The notes: a model not told the origin generated them from the letters alone. A DNA stretch of 64,000 nt from Thermosynechococcus sp. HN-54 (GCF_023650955.1 NZ_CP098039.1:2046001-2110000), one strand, 5' to 3'; shown: positions 45,513 to 54,923, counted from the first letter of the stretch. Numbers and translations are program-made.

Positions 45513-46166
45513 ATGGTAGTGGGTTTGATTGGCATCGCTATCGCGATAGTTATTTTTTGTCTTGTTCTTTTGTTTGTCAATCCGCAGCCCAATCCGGCGA
45601 TCGCGAACCCCCTCAAGGAGGTGTTACTTCCCTTGGGTTTTCAGTTTCTTGATACCGTCGATCCACTCCTGCCAGACATTAAAGCCACGCTCCGCGCCAC
45701 TGCCTATGAAGGTGTCCTTGAGCAAGCCTATCGCCGAGGCGTTGATGATCTTGTTCTCTGCGGGGTAGCTGATAGTGACAACAATCATCTAGTGGCAATG
45801 ATTGCCCAGCCCTTTCCCAGTGAGCCGTGGATTTTGCTACATCTGCCCAGTGCCAAAGGCATGATTGGCTCCATGGTGCGCAAGATGTTTGATGTGGCGC
45901 TGTCGCGATGTCACTTTGTTAGAGTTGAGCCTGAAGTCCTCGGAGTCCCTAGTACCCAATTTGAACTCTACACCCAAACCCGCGCCGCCCTGCCCACCTT
46001 TGAGGCCAAATTGATCAATGTGCTGCCCCACTGCGGCAATCTGATCCTGCGCTCCAGTGGTCAGAAACTCCTGATTGAGCGACTGTCGTTGACCCGTCAG
46101 GAACCTTGGGAGGAGGAAATTTGGCAACTGGTACGGACAACCACCCTGATCCAAAACGCTCTATAA
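45513..46166 (+). CDS. Hypothetical protein with one N-terminal membrane helix
   Basis: Protein of 217 residues not recognised. A single hydrophobic segment (VVGLIGIAIAIVIFCLVLLFV) anchors it in the membrane. The rest is a soluble mixed domain (LRATAYEGVLEQAYRRGVDD, SRCHFVRVEPEVLGVPSTQF, LINVLPHCGNLILRS). ATG 45513 is used, with AAGAGG very close; GTG at 45519 has better spacing from the same site. An in-frame extension back into nadE is not credible. It follows nadE by 34 nt on the same strand and ends 6 bp from a convergent glycosyltransferase gene. Confidence 0.65.
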   Translation: MVVGLIGIAIAIVIFCLVLLFVNPQPNPAIANPLKEVLLPLGFQFLDTVDPLLPDIKATLRATAYEGVLEQAYRRGVDDLVLCGVADSDNNHLVAMIAQPFPSEPWILLHLPSAKGMIGSMVRKMFDVALSRCHFVRVEPEVLGVPSTQFELYTQTRAALPTFEAKLINVLPHCGNLILRSSGQKLLIERLSLTRQEPWEEEIWQLVRTTTLIQNAL

Positions 46167-46172
46167 ACCCGC

Positions 46173-47258
46173 CTAGCTGAGTGAGAGAAGTCCCATTGCT
46201 TGCAGTTCTTGGGTGAGGCGCTGGGCTTCCGCAGGATTTTGATCTTGCCATAGGTTAATGGCCTGACGCAGTTTGTCAAGGGCAGGTCTGACTTGTCCTA
46301 AACGCAGCAGCAGTGCCCCCTGATTTTGATAGGCCAAGGCACAGGTGGGATCCAAGGCTTGCAGGCGATCGTAGGTGGCAAGGGCATCCCCCCAGCGTTT
46401 CAATTGCTTTTGAGCCTCCGCCAGCCGCAGATAGGTTGCAATGTGCATTACTTCAGGGGTAGGGGTTCTGAGGGCAGTTTCATAGGCTTGGATTGCCGCT
46501 TGCCACTGGCCGCGTTCAGCGTAAAGATTGCCCTGTTGATAGTAGAGTTCATAGGCAACGGCGGGGGGAAGTGTTGTAACCTTTAATCCCTGCTCCAGAC
46601 AGTGCTGAGCCTGATCTAGGGCGCCAGCAGCCAAATACACACCGGCCAATTTACTCCACAGGTAGGCATCCTGCGGGTGCTGCTCAAGGTGGCGGCGCAT
46701 GATCCGCTCGGCTCGTGCCTGTTTCTGTTGCCGCTGGGCACCAAGATAGCCACTATGGACAATGGCGACACCGTTAACATGACCAATTTGCCAATGGGGT
46801 TGCCGCTGTTGCAGGGCGAGAACGCTGTCATCAATTGTTTCGTGGTAGGGACGCTGAAAACACAGGTCGGGATGGCAACGAAAGAGACGCGAGACATAGG
46901 TGTAGGGGGGCACAACGCCCAATTCCTGCCGCAGCAATGTCACCACTAGCCAATTGGGCTGCTGGCAAACCTCAGGCAGTACAGCGGCAAATGATGGTGT
47001 GAGCGTTTCATCCGCATCGAGAACCAGTACCCACTCGGTGGTGACATACTTCAGGGCAATGTTGCGAGCGGCAGCAAAATCCTCTTCCCAAGGAACTTCA
47101 TAAACCTGTGCTCCCCAATCGCGGGCGATCGCCACCGTTTCATCCTGTGACCCTGTATCCACAATCACCGCCTCATCCACAACGCCGGCAACACTGGCCA
47201 GACATTGGGGTAAGCGTGCCGCCTCATCCCGCACAATCATGCAGAGGGTGATGGCCAT
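46173..47258 (-). CDS. Family 2 glycosyltransferase with TPR repeats
   Basis: Protein of 361 residues. The N-terminal GT-A fold (about 1-215) has the nucleotide-sugar start LCMIVRDEAARLPQCLASV, VIVDTGSQDETVAIAR, AARNIALKYVTTEWVLVLDA and the metal D-x-D within LVLDADET. The C-terminal half carries three to four tetratricopeptide repeats (DAYLWSKLAGVYLAAGALDQ, LYYQQGNLYAERGQWQAAIQ, CALAYQNQGALLLRLGQVRP). Such fusions glycosylate proteins or envelope glycans in the cytoplasm; the acceptor is unknown. The ATG is at 47258. It follows murB by 5 nt, so it could be the last gene of a murC-murB transcript. Confidence 0.87.
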   Translation of the reverse strand: MAITLCMIVRDEAARLPQCLASVAGVVDEAVIVDTGSQDETVAIARDWGAQVYEVPWEEDFAAARNIALKYVTTEWVLVLDADETLTPSFAAVLPEVCQQPNWLVVTLLRQELGVVPPYTYVSRLFRCHPDLCFQRPYHETIDDSVLALQQRQPHWQIGHVNGVAIVHSGYLGAQRQQKQARAERIMRRHLEQHPQDAYLWSKLAGVYLAAGALDQAQHCLEQGLKVTTLPPAVAYELYYQQGNLYAERGQWQAAIQAYETALRTPTPEVMHIATYLRLAEAQKQLKRWGDALATYDRLQALDPTCALAYQNQGALLLRLGQVRPALDKLRQAINLWQDQNPAEAQRLTQELQAMGLLSLS

Positions 47259-47263
47259 AGGAA

Positions 47264-48169
47264 CTAGGCAAAGTCACCAATCAGCTTCACTTCGGGGTGC
47301 AGCCACACCGACCAGCGATCCGCTACGGCGGTTTGCACATGGCGAATCAAGCGATAGACCTCCATGGCTGTTGCGCCGCCACAGTTGAGAATAAAGTTGG
47401 CATGTTTTTGGGAAACTTGGGCGCGGCCCATCTGGTAGCCCTTCAAGCCCGTTTGCTCAATTAACCAACCCGCTGTTCGCTCTTGGGGATTGCGAAAGAC
47501 ACTGCCACAGTTGGGGAAATCGTAGGGCTGTGTCCGCAGGCGATCGCTCAAGTGTTTTTGGGTGTCGGCTTTTACTTGGGCCGGATCATGGCCGGGTTCC
47601 AACTGCCATGTGGCTTGCAGAACCAATCGCTGGGTGTCCTGAAGATTCGATGTACGGTAGCCATAGCCCAACTCCCGTGCCGACACCACTGCCAGCGTGC
47701 CATCGGGTTCCAAGATCACAGCTGACACAAGCCGATCCGCTGTACAGCCCCCATGGGCACCCGCATTCATCACCACTGCTCCCCCCACGGTACCGGGAAT
47801 GCCGACAATCCACTCCAAACCGCGCCAGCCCAGTTTTGCCGCATAATGAGCCAGCTTCGGCAAGGGATACCCCGCACCCACCGTGAGTTGTCCCGTCTCA
47901 AGATCACTCGTGAGGTAACGCAGGTGCTTTGTGGAGATCACGAGTCCCGAAACGCCCTGATCACTCACCAGCAGATTCGATCCTGCCCCCAACACCGTAA
48001 TCGGCAGTTCCTCCTCCTGTGCCCAAGTGTAGGCGGCTTGCAATTCAGCAACCGTATGTGGTTCCACAAACCATTCACCACAGCCACCCACATTGAGGGT
48101 GGTAAACTGCGCAAGAGAGACTTGATGTTGTAGGGGGCACTGGGTTTGGGGCAAGCAGGTCAAGGTCAT
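47264..48169 (-). CDS. murB: UDP-N-acetylenolpyruvoylglucosamine reductase
   Basis: FAD enzyme of peptidoglycan precursor synthesis, reducing the enolpyruvyl group to make UDP-MurNAc. The 301 residues have the FAD domain ([21 protein letters not shown] and [20 protein letters not shown]). The catalytic serine is in [10 protein letters not shown], and the C-terminal domain has [15 protein letters not shown] with the usual Lys-His. It lacks the large insertion of type I enzymes and so is type II. Its ATG overlaps the murC stop by 4 bp, giving a coupled pair. Confidence 0.95.
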   Translation of the reverse strand: MTLTCLPQTQCPLQHQVSLAQFTTLNVGGCGEWFVEPHTVAELQAAYTWAQEEELPITVLGAGSNLLVSDQGVSGLVISTKHLRYLTSDLETGQLTVGAGYPLPKLAHYAAKLGWRGLEWIVGIPGTVGGAVVMNAGAHGGCTADRLVSAVILEPDGTLAVVSARELGYGYRTSNLQDTQRLVLQATWQLEPGHDPAQVKADTQKHLSDRLRTQPYDFPNCGSVFRNPQERTAGWLIEQTGLKGYQMGRAQVSQKHANFILNCGGATAMEVYRLIRHVQTAVADRWSVWLHPEVKLIGDFA

Positions 48170-49608
48170 AGGGCGATCGCCTCAGTGAGGGAAGCAACGC
48201 TCAACTGTTTTTGATCCGCCATTACTGACGGAATGAGTTGGTTCAGGTTTCCAGCCCCAAGGAAAATCACTAAATCACCGGGTTGCAGGACATGGGCCAA
48301 ATGCTTTTGCACCGCCTCAAGGGTAGGACAGTAATCCACCACAGGATGATACTGGCGGGCACAGGTGGCGACATCGGCACCGCTAATCGTGCCGGGATTA
48401 GGCTCCCCTGCACTATAGATATCCGTCAAGATCACATGATCCGCCGCGGCAAAGCACTGGCCAAAGGCCTCTAAAAATGCTTGGGTGCGACTATAGCGAT
48501 GGGGTTGAAAGACAGCCACCACCCGTTGCCAAGGGGCTTGCATTCCCACTTGTAGGCGGGCTGCCTCTAAAGTAACCATAATTTCACTGGGATGGTGGGC
48601 ATAGTCATCAATAAAGCGAATGCCATTCACCTGTCCGCGTTCTTCAAAGCGGCGGCGGGCACCCCGAAACTCCAACAGGGCAGCGGCAATGGTGGCAAAA
48701 TCAATGCCAAGGTGACGTCCGACAGCAATCACTGCCAGAGCATTTTGCAGATTGTGGGCACCCAAGACACTGAGTTGCAGAATGCCAAGGGATGTGCCCC
48801 GCTCCCAAACCCGTGCCGTGGTGCCCTCAGAGGTGTATTGAATATGATCCACGCAGTAGTCCACATCGGCTTGGCGTTGCAGGCTATAGGTCAACAGGCG
48901 CCGGTGATGCAGGCGATCGCGGATATTCGGGCAATCGGCACAAGCAATAACAATGTCTGCCTGATCGGCAAACTGCTGAAACGTGGCTACCACCTCTTCA
49001 AGAGAATTGTAGTGATCGGGGTGGTCGAGTTCGATATTGGTAATGATGCCAATGTACGGATGGAATTTGCGCAGGGAGCCATCGGACTCATCAGCTTCGG
49101 CCACTAGGTAGCCACTCTTACCCACACGGGCGTTGCCCTGCCACGCTGCCACCTCACCTCCCACAATAATGGTTGGATCTAGCCCTGCCTGCAACAGGAG
49201 ATAGGCAATCATGCTGCTGGTGGTGGTTTTACCGTGGGTACCGGCAACGGCAATGCTTTGGCTACGGTGCATCAGTGCCGCCAGCACATCGGAACGGTGA
49301 AAAATGGGACAGCCTAACCGTTGAGCCGCTTGATATTCGGGGTTATCGCTGCGAATGGCGGTGGAGCAGATGACTTGAGGCAGAGAGGTAAAGGGATACG
49401 TTTCAAGGTTGGCGGCACTCTGGCCAATAAAGATCTGCACGCCTAACTCAGCCAGTTGCTCCGTCAAACGGTTGGGGTGCAAATCTGACCCAGACACCCT
49501 AAAGCCCTGCTTGGCCAGAATATAGGCAAGGGCTGACATACCAATACCACCAATGCCAATGAAGTGGAATGGACGCTCATTAAACTCCATCACTGGCTGA
49601 TTTGCCAC
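48166..49608 (-). CDS. murC: UDP-N-acetylmuramate-L-alanine ligase
   Basis: Mur ligase of 480 residues that adds L-alanine to UDP-MurNAc. It begins [19 protein letters not shown], with the ATP loop [18 protein letters not shown] (about 120-137), [23 protein letters not shown] and [10 protein letters not shown]. The start chosen is GTG at 49608 because AAGGAG lies 6 nt upstream. ATG 49590 is an alternative, and a TTG at 49650 would add 14 unconserved codons. It heads a murC-murB-glycosyltransferase unit. The 335-bp upstream gap carries three TATCAAT repeats. Confidence 0.94.
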   Translation of the reverse strand: MANQPVMEFNERPFHFIGIGGIGMSALAYILAKQGFRVSGSDLHPNRLTEQLAELGVQIFIGQSAANLETYPFTSLPQVICSTAIRSDNPEYQAAQRLGCPIFHRSDVLAALMHRSQSIAVAGTHGKTTTSSMIAYLLLQAGLDPTIIVGGEVAAWQGNARVGKSGYLVAEADESDGSLRKFHPYIGIITNIELDHPDHYNSLEEVVATFQQFADQADIVIACADCPNIRDRLHHRRLLTYSLQRQADVDYCVDHIQYTSEGTTARVWERGTSLGILQLSVLGAHNLQNALAVIAVGRHLGIDFATIAAALLEFRGARRRFEERGQVNGIRFIDDYAHHPSEIMVTLEAARLQVGMQAPWQRVVAVFQPHRYSRTQAFLEAFGQCFAAADHVILTDIYSAGEPNPGTISGADVATCARQYHPVVDYCPTLEAVQKHLAHVLQPGDLVIFLGAGNLNQLIPSVMADQKQLSVASLTEAIAL

Positions 49609-49943
49609 AAACAACTCCTTCACGCCACCAGAAAGAAATACTTGAATCAATAATTAATATCAATGAGTATCAATAGACTAATATCAATAGGCATAAATCC
49701 TTAGGCTCATCATAGCAGGTCACCTTCAATCTCCATGGGCTAATACTGGCAGATCCAAGGCAAATATGTCACGCTGATCCAAAAATTTTTTGCAAACAGT
49801 TTATTTAGGGCGACAGCACCTTCCTTGGTTGGGAGCAGGACTTCGACAAAGAATAAACTCTGGCAGAGACAAATCCAGTGCGGTGTAAGGTATAAGGTTG
49901 ATACCGTCTTGTCGGTGTGCCGTTATCTTGCTGAGGACTGGGA
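49609..49943. other. 335-bp divergent intergenic region between murC and ycf66
   Basis: No gene seen. Near murC there are three TATCAAT motifs (49658, 49668 and 49682) in an AT-rich stretch, possibly a regulatory site or part of the murC promoter. Nearer ycf66, GGTAT-AAGGTTG-ATACC (about 49889-49905) is a short inverted repeat. Confidence 0.4.
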
Positions 49944-50993
49944 ATGCTGACGAACTTGCTGGCTTGGAGTATGGCGATCGCCAGTTTAGGCTTGTATCTA
50001 TTGGGGTTCTTCCTGCCGGAACTGTACCGTAGGTTTGATCTGATAGCCAGTGGCGCGGGATTATTCTTTGCCCTAACTCTGTGGATCTATGGCGATCGCA
50101 TTGGCGGTGGATTGCTCCTAGGAACAGCCGCCGCCGTTGTTTTAATTCTCTGGTTTGGCTGGCAGAGCCTCAGCTATCGCTGGCAACTCACCTATCCGGG
50201 CGATCGCACCGATACCCAAAAAGCCCAAGCCCTCTGGCAAAAAGTCCAGTCTCTGCTCCCCGAAGGCACCTTTGCGAAGATGGGTGAGCAACTCCAAGGC
50301 CTCATCAGTCGCCTGCGCGATCGCCTTCAGAAACAGCCGGATCGCCCCCCGCTTCCCGTGGATACCCCACCACCGCCGATGGATACTGGCGATATCAAAG
50401 AGGATCTGTGGACAGGGGAAACAAGCACCCCCAGTACCGTTGCCGAACAACCCACCCCAGCCACTGAGGCAGCCGCCGCAGTTCCAGAAGAATCGGCTGC
50501 ACCTGAACCAACGCCAGTCGCAGAAACAACGGCCAGCCCAACCGCGGAGACTCCTACAGACACACCGGCTGATCACGAAGGGGTTGCCGAAATTCCTGCC
50601 CCAGAAGCGCCTAGTGTTGAAATGCCGCAGTCGCCAACTGCTAGCACCCCAGAGGAGCCAGAACCAGCAACGGTTACTGCTTCAGAAGAACCTGTGGCCA
50701 GCTCGGTAGAACCAGCCCTCCCTGAGACCGCAGTTGAGGCTCCAGAACCCACAGTCCCCCCCGAAGCAGTAGAAGCACCGCCTCCCGTCTCTGAATCTAC
50801 TTCCGATGCTGAACCCACAGAAACGATGCCACCAGCTCCAGAATCGCCTACCTCTGCCGCCGATCTCCTAGGGGATATTCCCGAAAGTAGTGATGTTGAG
50901 GATGAGGCAACGTCAGAGGGGATAACCATCGAAAACCCAGAACATACTCCCCCTGAGGATGATGACTGGCCACCCCGTGAAGCTCGTCTGTAA
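49944..50993 (+). CDS. ycf66: Ycf66-family protein with long acidic, proline-rich tail
   Basis: Protein of 349 residues. The first 85 or so match the Ycf66 domain of cyanobacteria and plastids: three hydrophobic segments (LAWSMAIASLGLYLLGFFLP, LIASGAGLFFALTLWIYGD, IGGGLLLGTAAAVVLILWFG) and the YRWQL end. Residues about 95-135 are amphipathic. The remainder (about 140-349) is a low-complexity tail of Pro, Glu, Ala, Thr and Ser with a strongly negative charge. The function of Ycf66 is unknown, although it is plastid-encoded in some lineages. The tail is much longer than the domain and is presumably disordered in the cytosol or stroma side. The ATG is at 49944, with GAGGACTGGGA before it. Confidence 0.8.
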   Translation: MLTNLLAWSMAIASLGLYLLGFFLPELYRRFDLIASGAGLFFALTLWIYGDRIGGGLLLGTAAAVVLILWFGWQSLSYRWQLTYPGDRTDTQKAQALWQKVQSLLPEGTFAKMGEQLQGLISRLRDRLQKQPDRPPLPVDTPPPPMDTGDIKEDLWTGETSTPSTVAEQPTPATEAAAAVPEESAAPEPTPVAETTASPTAETPTDTPADHEGVAEIPAPEAPSVEMPQSPTASTPEEPEPATVTASEEPVASSVEPALPETAVEAPEPTVPPEAVEAPPPVSESTSDAEPTETMPPAPESPTSAADLLGDIPESSDVEDEATSEGITIENPEHTPPEDDDWPPREARL

Positions 50994-50999
50994 TAAAGT

Positions 51000-51488
51000 C
51001 ATGGATTCCTGACTTTTTGCGTTTTTATTTTCTCTGAGCAGAATCTTAATAGAACCTTAATTTTCCCCTAACTTTCCCCAAAAATTCCCCAATTTCACCA
51101 AAGTTTTCCACAGATCAAGGGGAAGTTTTCCACAGGCCTTGACGTTGTTATCGGCCTTCGGAACTTTTCTGGGGATAACTCCCTGTTGAGGGGTTGGGGA
51201 AAACCTAAGGGGCACTGAAAGTCTGGAAATGCTCATTCTGTCGTGGATTGCGATCGCCAAGATGGGCAAAAACAAGGATTGACAGACCCTAGGACAACCC
51301 AGACAATGGAGTTCCACGGATAGAGATTCACTTGCTCTGAAACCTTGTGAATGTAGGGCTAAATCCCGCTCCAAGTCAGGGGTTTGGGGATTTGGTCAGA
51401 ACTTTTATGGGAGTTTTCCACAGGTTTACCCAGGGCGAGTTGATTGCGCCTGCAATTTTGTCTTGGTTTTATTGAGGTAACTCACGGT
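51000..51488. other. Candidate replication origin: cluster of DnaA-box-like motifs
   Basis: A 489-bp non-coding stretch. TTTTCCACA, a DnaA box seen in cyanobacteria, occurs at 51104, 51126 and 51414 on the + strand. One-mismatch relatives are TTATCCCCA (- strand, 51170-51178) and TTTTCCCCA (- strand, 51195-51203). Its left part (51000-51100) is rich in A and T with TTTT tracts, like a DNA unwinding element. No dnaA or dnaN gene is in the window, and in cyanobacteria the origin is not always beside them. This is a candidate only. Confidence 0.5.
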
Positions 51489-51692
51489 ATGAACGCTCAA
51501 GCCACGATTAGTATTCTTGCCGAGATTCCAGAGGAGCTACACGAAACCCTGAAATACTACCTCGAGCGGCATCCCGATTGGGATCAGGATCGCGTTTTTG
51601 TGGCCGCACTCTCGCTCTTTTTGCTGCAAAATGGAGAATGCGATCGCCGCACGGCACGGGTCTATCTCGACTCGTTGTTTAAGCGATCCTAA
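51489..51692 (+). CDS. Small cyanobacterial protein, DUF2811-like
   Basis: Protein of 67 residues of unknown role. The sequence ISILAEIPEELHETLKYYLE and HPDWDQDRVFVAALSLFLLQ matches what I recall of the DUF2811 family of short cyanobacterial proteins, which may be ribbon-helix-helix-like. The ATG at 51489 (MNAQATISI) was preferred to a frame extension to 51444 that would enter the DnaA-box region. A GAGG near 51475 could be its ribosome site. The gene lies directly after the candidate origin and 24 nt before hemY, in the same direction. Confidence 0.75.
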   Translation: MNAQATISILAEIPEELHETLKYYLERHPDWDQDRVFVAALSLFLLQNGECDRRTARVYLDSLFKRS

Positions 51693-51716
51693 GCGTTTTG
51701 GAGGGGAGCAGCACGG

Positions 51717-53120
51717 GTGAGTGAGGTAGATGTCGCAATTGTGGGCGGTGGCCTGAGTGGCCTGAGTGTTGCTTGGCGGTTGCAGCAGACTGCCCCCCAG
51801 TACAGTGTGGTTCTCCTAGAGGCCAGCGATCGCCTTGGGGGTAATATCACCACAGAAGCAGCCGAAGGCTTCGTCTGGGAACTGGGACCCAATAGCTTTG
51901 CACCGACCCCTGCTCTGTTACAACTCATTGCTGAAGTGGGCTTGCAGTCGGAGCTGATTCGGGGCGATCGCCACCTACCGCGCTACATCTACTGGCGGGG
52001 GCAACTCTACCCCCTAGAACCCACCCGTCCCCTCGCCCTGGCCACCTCAAATCTCCTCAGTCCTTGGGGAAAAGTGCGAGCAGCCCTTGGCGCCTTGGGG
52101 TTTGTGCCCCCCTATCTGGGCAGTGGCGATGAGTCAGTCAGTTCATTTTTCGGCCGCCATTTGGGTCAAGAGGTGGCTGAGCGCCTAGTGGCGCCCTTTG
52201 TCTCTGGAGTCTATGCAGGTGATCCCCAACAACTGAGTGCTGCCGCCGCTTTTCGCCGCATTGCCCAACTAGAAAAACTTGGAGGAAGTCTCATTGCTGG
52301 TGCCCTGCGCCTTCGGCGTCAACAACCCCCTAAACCGAAGCCGCCTACCAGTGTGCAGATGCAATCGGGGGAACTCGGCTCCTTTAAGGAAGGGTTGGCA
52401 GCCCTACCGCGGGCGATCGCCCAACACCTGAAGGCACCCCTGCACCTACAAACCCCTGTTCAAGCAATCACTCCAGAACCCAATGGTGGCTACTTGCTGC
52501 GCAGTGGTGAGCAAACGTGGCACGCCCGCAGTGTGGTCTTGGCAACACCCGCCTATCAAACCGCAGAGTTGGTGGCGCCTTTTCAGCCGGCGATCGCCCG
52601 TGTTTTAGCTACCATCCCCTATCCCACCGTAGCCTGTGTCGTTTTGGCCTATCCCGCCGGACTTGGGCGCAGTGTCCGCCCCGGCTTTGGGGTACTCATC
52701 CCTCGCGGTCAGGGTATCCGCACCCTTGGTACGATTTGGTCTTCTTGCCTATTCCCCCAACGCACCCCCGCTGGTTGGCAGGTCTTTACGAGTTTTATCG
52801 GCGGTGCCACAGATCCTGATTTGGCAAGCCTCAGCGAAGAAGCCATTGTCCAGCAGGTGCAGCAGGACTTGACCCGCCTCCTTGATTTACCTCCAGCCAA
52901 GGCACGTTTACTCGGCATGAAGGTTTGGCGACGGGCGATTCCCCAATACATGGTGGGCTACCCTGAGCAGTGGCAGCAGGTGACCCATGCCCTCAGTCAA
53001 ACCCCCGGCCTTTTCCTCTGTAGTAACTATGCTGAGGGTGTCGCCTTGGGCGATCGCGTCGATCATGGCAATAGAACGGCTGCTGCTGTTGCTGCCTACC
53101 TTTCAGGAGGCCAGCCCTAG
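51717..53120 (+). CDS. hemY: Protoporphyrinogen oxidase (FAD-dependent, HemY type)
   Basis: Oxidises protoporphyrinogen IX to protoporphyrin IX, a shared step of heme and chlorophyll synthesis. The 467 residues begin with the FAD dinucleotide fold VAIVGGGLSGLSVAWRL, followed by VVLLEASDRLGGNITT and the GFVWELGPNSF region. FVSGVYAGDPQQLSA and the C-terminal FLCSNYAEGVALGDRVDHGN (FAD-binding end) complete the family pattern. The GTG at 51717 is preceded by GGAGGGGAG. Many cyanobacteria use HemJ instead, so this species carries the plant-like enzyme. The product can feed chlorophyll synthesis, in which POR (encoded at 8445) acts. Confidence 0.93.
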   Translation: MSEVDVAIVGGGLSGLSVAWRLQQTAPQYSVVLLEASDRLGGNITTEAAEGFVWELGPNSFAPTPALLQLIAEVGLQSELIRGDRHLPRYIYWRGQLYPLEPTRPLALATSNLLSPWGKVRAALGALGFVPPYLGSGDESVSSFFGRHLGQEVAERLVAPFVSGVYAGDPQQLSAAAAFRRIAQLEKLGGSLIAGALRLRRQQPPKPKPPTSVQMQSGELGSFKEGLAALPRAIAQHLKAPLHLQTPVQAITPEPNGGYLLRSGEQTWHARSVVLATPAYQTAELVAPFQPAIARVLATIPYPTVACVVLAYPAGLGRSVRPGFGVLIPRGQGIRTLGTIWSSCLFPQRTPAGWQVFTSFIGGATDPDLASLSEEAIVQQVQQDLTRLLDLPPAKARLLGMKVWRRAIPQYMVGYPEQWQQVTHALSQTPGLFLCSNYAEGVALGDRVDHGNRTAAAVAAYLSGGQP

Positions 53121-53122
53121 GG

Positions 53123-53368
53123 ATGTTGCTGTCGGACTATATGAATGCGGCTCTTGAGCGGGCTACCTATCACTTCAATGCAGAGGATGGCCTGATCTAT
53201 GGTGAAATTACAGACCTTGAGGGGGTCAAGGCCCATGGCAAGACAGTGCTTGAATGCCGCGAGCATCTCTCCGAACTCTTGGAAGATTGGATCTATTTCC
53301 ATGTCTCGCGGGGCATCCCTGTACCAGTGATTAACGGCATTGAAGTTCCCGTACGCGAGATTTTTTGA
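53123..53368 (+). CDS. Orphan HicB-like protein
   Basis: Protein of 81 residues with the HicB partial RNase H-like fold: ATYHFNAEDGLIYGEITDLE, GVKAHGKTVLECREHLSELL and IPVPVINGIEVP. HicB proteins are antitoxins of HicA RNases, but no HicA-sized gene is next to it on either side, and it lacks the DNA-binding tail. It starts 2 nt after hemY and is probably co-transcribed. It may be a solitary regulator rather than a toxin-antitoxin component. Confidence 0.75.
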   Translation: MLLSDYMNAALERATYHFNAEDGLIYGEITDLEGVKAHGKTVLECREHLSELLEDWIYFHVSRGIPVPVINGIEVPVREIF

Positions 53369-53527
53369 GTCTTATCCTCTTTGGATACCCCTTATCTATA
53401 GAAAAGGGCTGTATTCTCAATAGGCCAGCGATCGCTCTCCTGTAACATAAACGAGCAAACATAGCCTAAGATTATCGGTAAGGTTAACGAAGCGATACAT
53501 CCGCTCTACTAAGGAGGACATAACCCT

Positions 53528-54607
53528 ATGGCACTCGTACCCATGCGCTTGCTGCTGGATCACGCAGCCGAAAATGGTTACGGCATTCCCGCCTTCAACG
53601 TCAACAACATGGAGCAAATCCAAGCCATCATGCAGGCGGCCCATGAAACCGACAGTCCCGTGATTTTGCAAGCATCGCGGGGTGCCCGTAAATATGCTGG
53701 GGAAAACTTCCTGCGTCACCTGATTTTGGCTGCGGTGGAAACCTACCCCCACATCCCCATTGTTATGCACCAAGACCATGGTAACGAGCCTGCCACCTGC
53801 TACTCCGCCATTCGCAACGGTTTTACCAGTGTGATGATGGATGGCTCCCTCGAAGCCGACGCCAAAACCCCCGCTAGCTATGAGTACAATGTGGCCGTCA
53901 CCAGCGAAGTGGTAAAAGTCGCGCACTCCATTGGTGTTTCTGTGGAAGGCGAGCTGGGCTGCCTTGGCTCCTTGGAAACTGGTAAAGGGGAAGCCGAAGA
54001 TGGCCACGGGTTTGAGGGTGCCCTCGATCACTCGATGCTGCTCACCGACCCCGATCAAGCCGTGGATTTTGTGGAGCGCACCCAAGTGGATGCCCTTGCA
54101 GTGGCCATTGGCACCAGCCACGGTGCCTACAAATTTAGCCGCAAACCCACCGGTGAAATCCTCGCCATCAGCCGCGTGGAAGAAATCCACCGCCGTTTGC
54201 CCAACACCCACTTGGTGATGCACGGTTCTAGCTCCGTGCCCCAAGACTTGATTGACATCATTAACCAGTACGGTGGCACCATTCCTGAAACCTACGGCGT
54301 GCCTGTGGAAGAAATCCAAAAAGGCATCAAGAGTGGTGTGCGCAAAGTCAACATTGACACCGACAACCGCCTAGCCATTACCGCTGCGGTGCGTGAAGCC
54401 CTCGCCTTGGCACCCAAGGAATTTGACCCCCGTCACTTCCTCAAGCCGTCCATTAAATACATGCAAAAAGTCTGTGCCGATCGCTATCAGCAATTTGGTA
54501 CCGCCGGCAACGCCAGCAAAATCAAGCAACTCAGCCTCGATGACTATGCCGCCAAATATGCCAAAGGTGAACTGAAACAAGTAACTCAGAAAACCGTGGT
54601 GGTCTAG
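53528..54607 (+). CDS. fbaA: Fructose-1,6-bisphosphate aldolase, class II
   Basis: Zinc-dependent aldolase of 359 residues serving glycolysis, gluconeogenesis and the Calvin cycle (also sedoheptulose bisphosphate). Motifs are the N-terminal [20 protein letters not shown], the zinc His and catalytic Asp in [57 protein letters not shown] and [10 protein letters not shown]. The ATG at 53528 follows an excellent AAGGAGG. The 159-bp upstream gap holds its promoter region, and a strong hairpin terminator follows. It is probably transcribed alone and highly expressed. Confidence 0.96.
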   Translation: MALVPMRLLLDHAAENGYGIPAFNVNNMEQIQAIMQAAHETDSPVILQASRGARKYAGENFLRHLILAAVETYPHIPIVMHQDHGNEPATCYSAIRNGFTSVMMDGSLEADAKTPASYEYNVAVTSEVVKVAHSIGVSVEGELGCLGSLETGKGEAEDGHGFEGALDHSMLLTDPDQAVDFVERTQVDALAVAIGTSHGAYKFSRKPTGEILAISRVEEIHRRLPNTHLVMHGSSSVPQDLIDIINQYGGTIPETYGVPVEEIQKGIKSGVRKVNIDTDNRLAITAAVREALALAPKEFDPRHFLKPSIKYMQKVCADRYQQFGTAGNASKIKQLSLDDYAAKYAKGELKQVTQKTVVV

Positions 54608-54647
54608 GCACTCTGCGATCGCTGAGCAACGATAAGTAACGTGATAG

Positions 54648-54674
54648 AGGGTGGCTACGGTCACCCTTTATTTA
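54648..54674 (+). terminator. Rho-independent terminator of fbaA
   Basis: GGGTGGC, a TACG tetraloop and GTCACCC pair over seven bases (one G-T) and TTTATTTAT follows. The loop closed by C-G is of the very stable UNCG-like class. It lies about 40 nt after the fbaA stop. Confidence 0.85.
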
Positions 54675-54713
54675 TCTCCTTGCTTGTATTCCTCCTTAAC
54701 TATCGAGGAACCT

Positions 54714-54923
54714 ATGTCTACCAGCAGACCTGCTCGACCCACCCTTCAGTTTGTAGATGAGTATTGCGAACTGTACAGAGACTTGTTTTCAGACGTGCGC
54801 AGCTTTGAAGCCTTCACGTACCTGCATTTGGGCATGATTAGTGACATTAAACGCAAGTCCTTACCTGCCATTGCAAAAGCGGTGGGTTTAGAGAATCAAC
54901 CACCTAGCCAACACTCGTCTTAG
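54714..54923 (+). pseudogene. N-terminal fragment of an IS701/IS4-type transposase
   Basis: The 69 codons read TLQFVDEYCELYRDLFSDVR, then SFEAFTYLHLGMISDIKRKS and LPAIAKAVGLENQPPSQ, the usual N-terminus of IS701-family DDE transposases. A full protein would need about 350-400 more residues, but it stops after QHSS, at the end of cas5 on the opposite strand (20-bp overlap). The ribosome site (GAGGAACCT ATG) survives, so a short peptide might still be made. It marks the left edge of the CRISPR-Cas island and suggests that transposition brought in or cut the locus. Confidence 0.82.

Noticed and set aside
53417-54319. A 300-codon reading frame antisense to fbaA
   Set aside because: A shadow of the strongly biased codon use of fbaA; His/Gly-rich with no family pattern.
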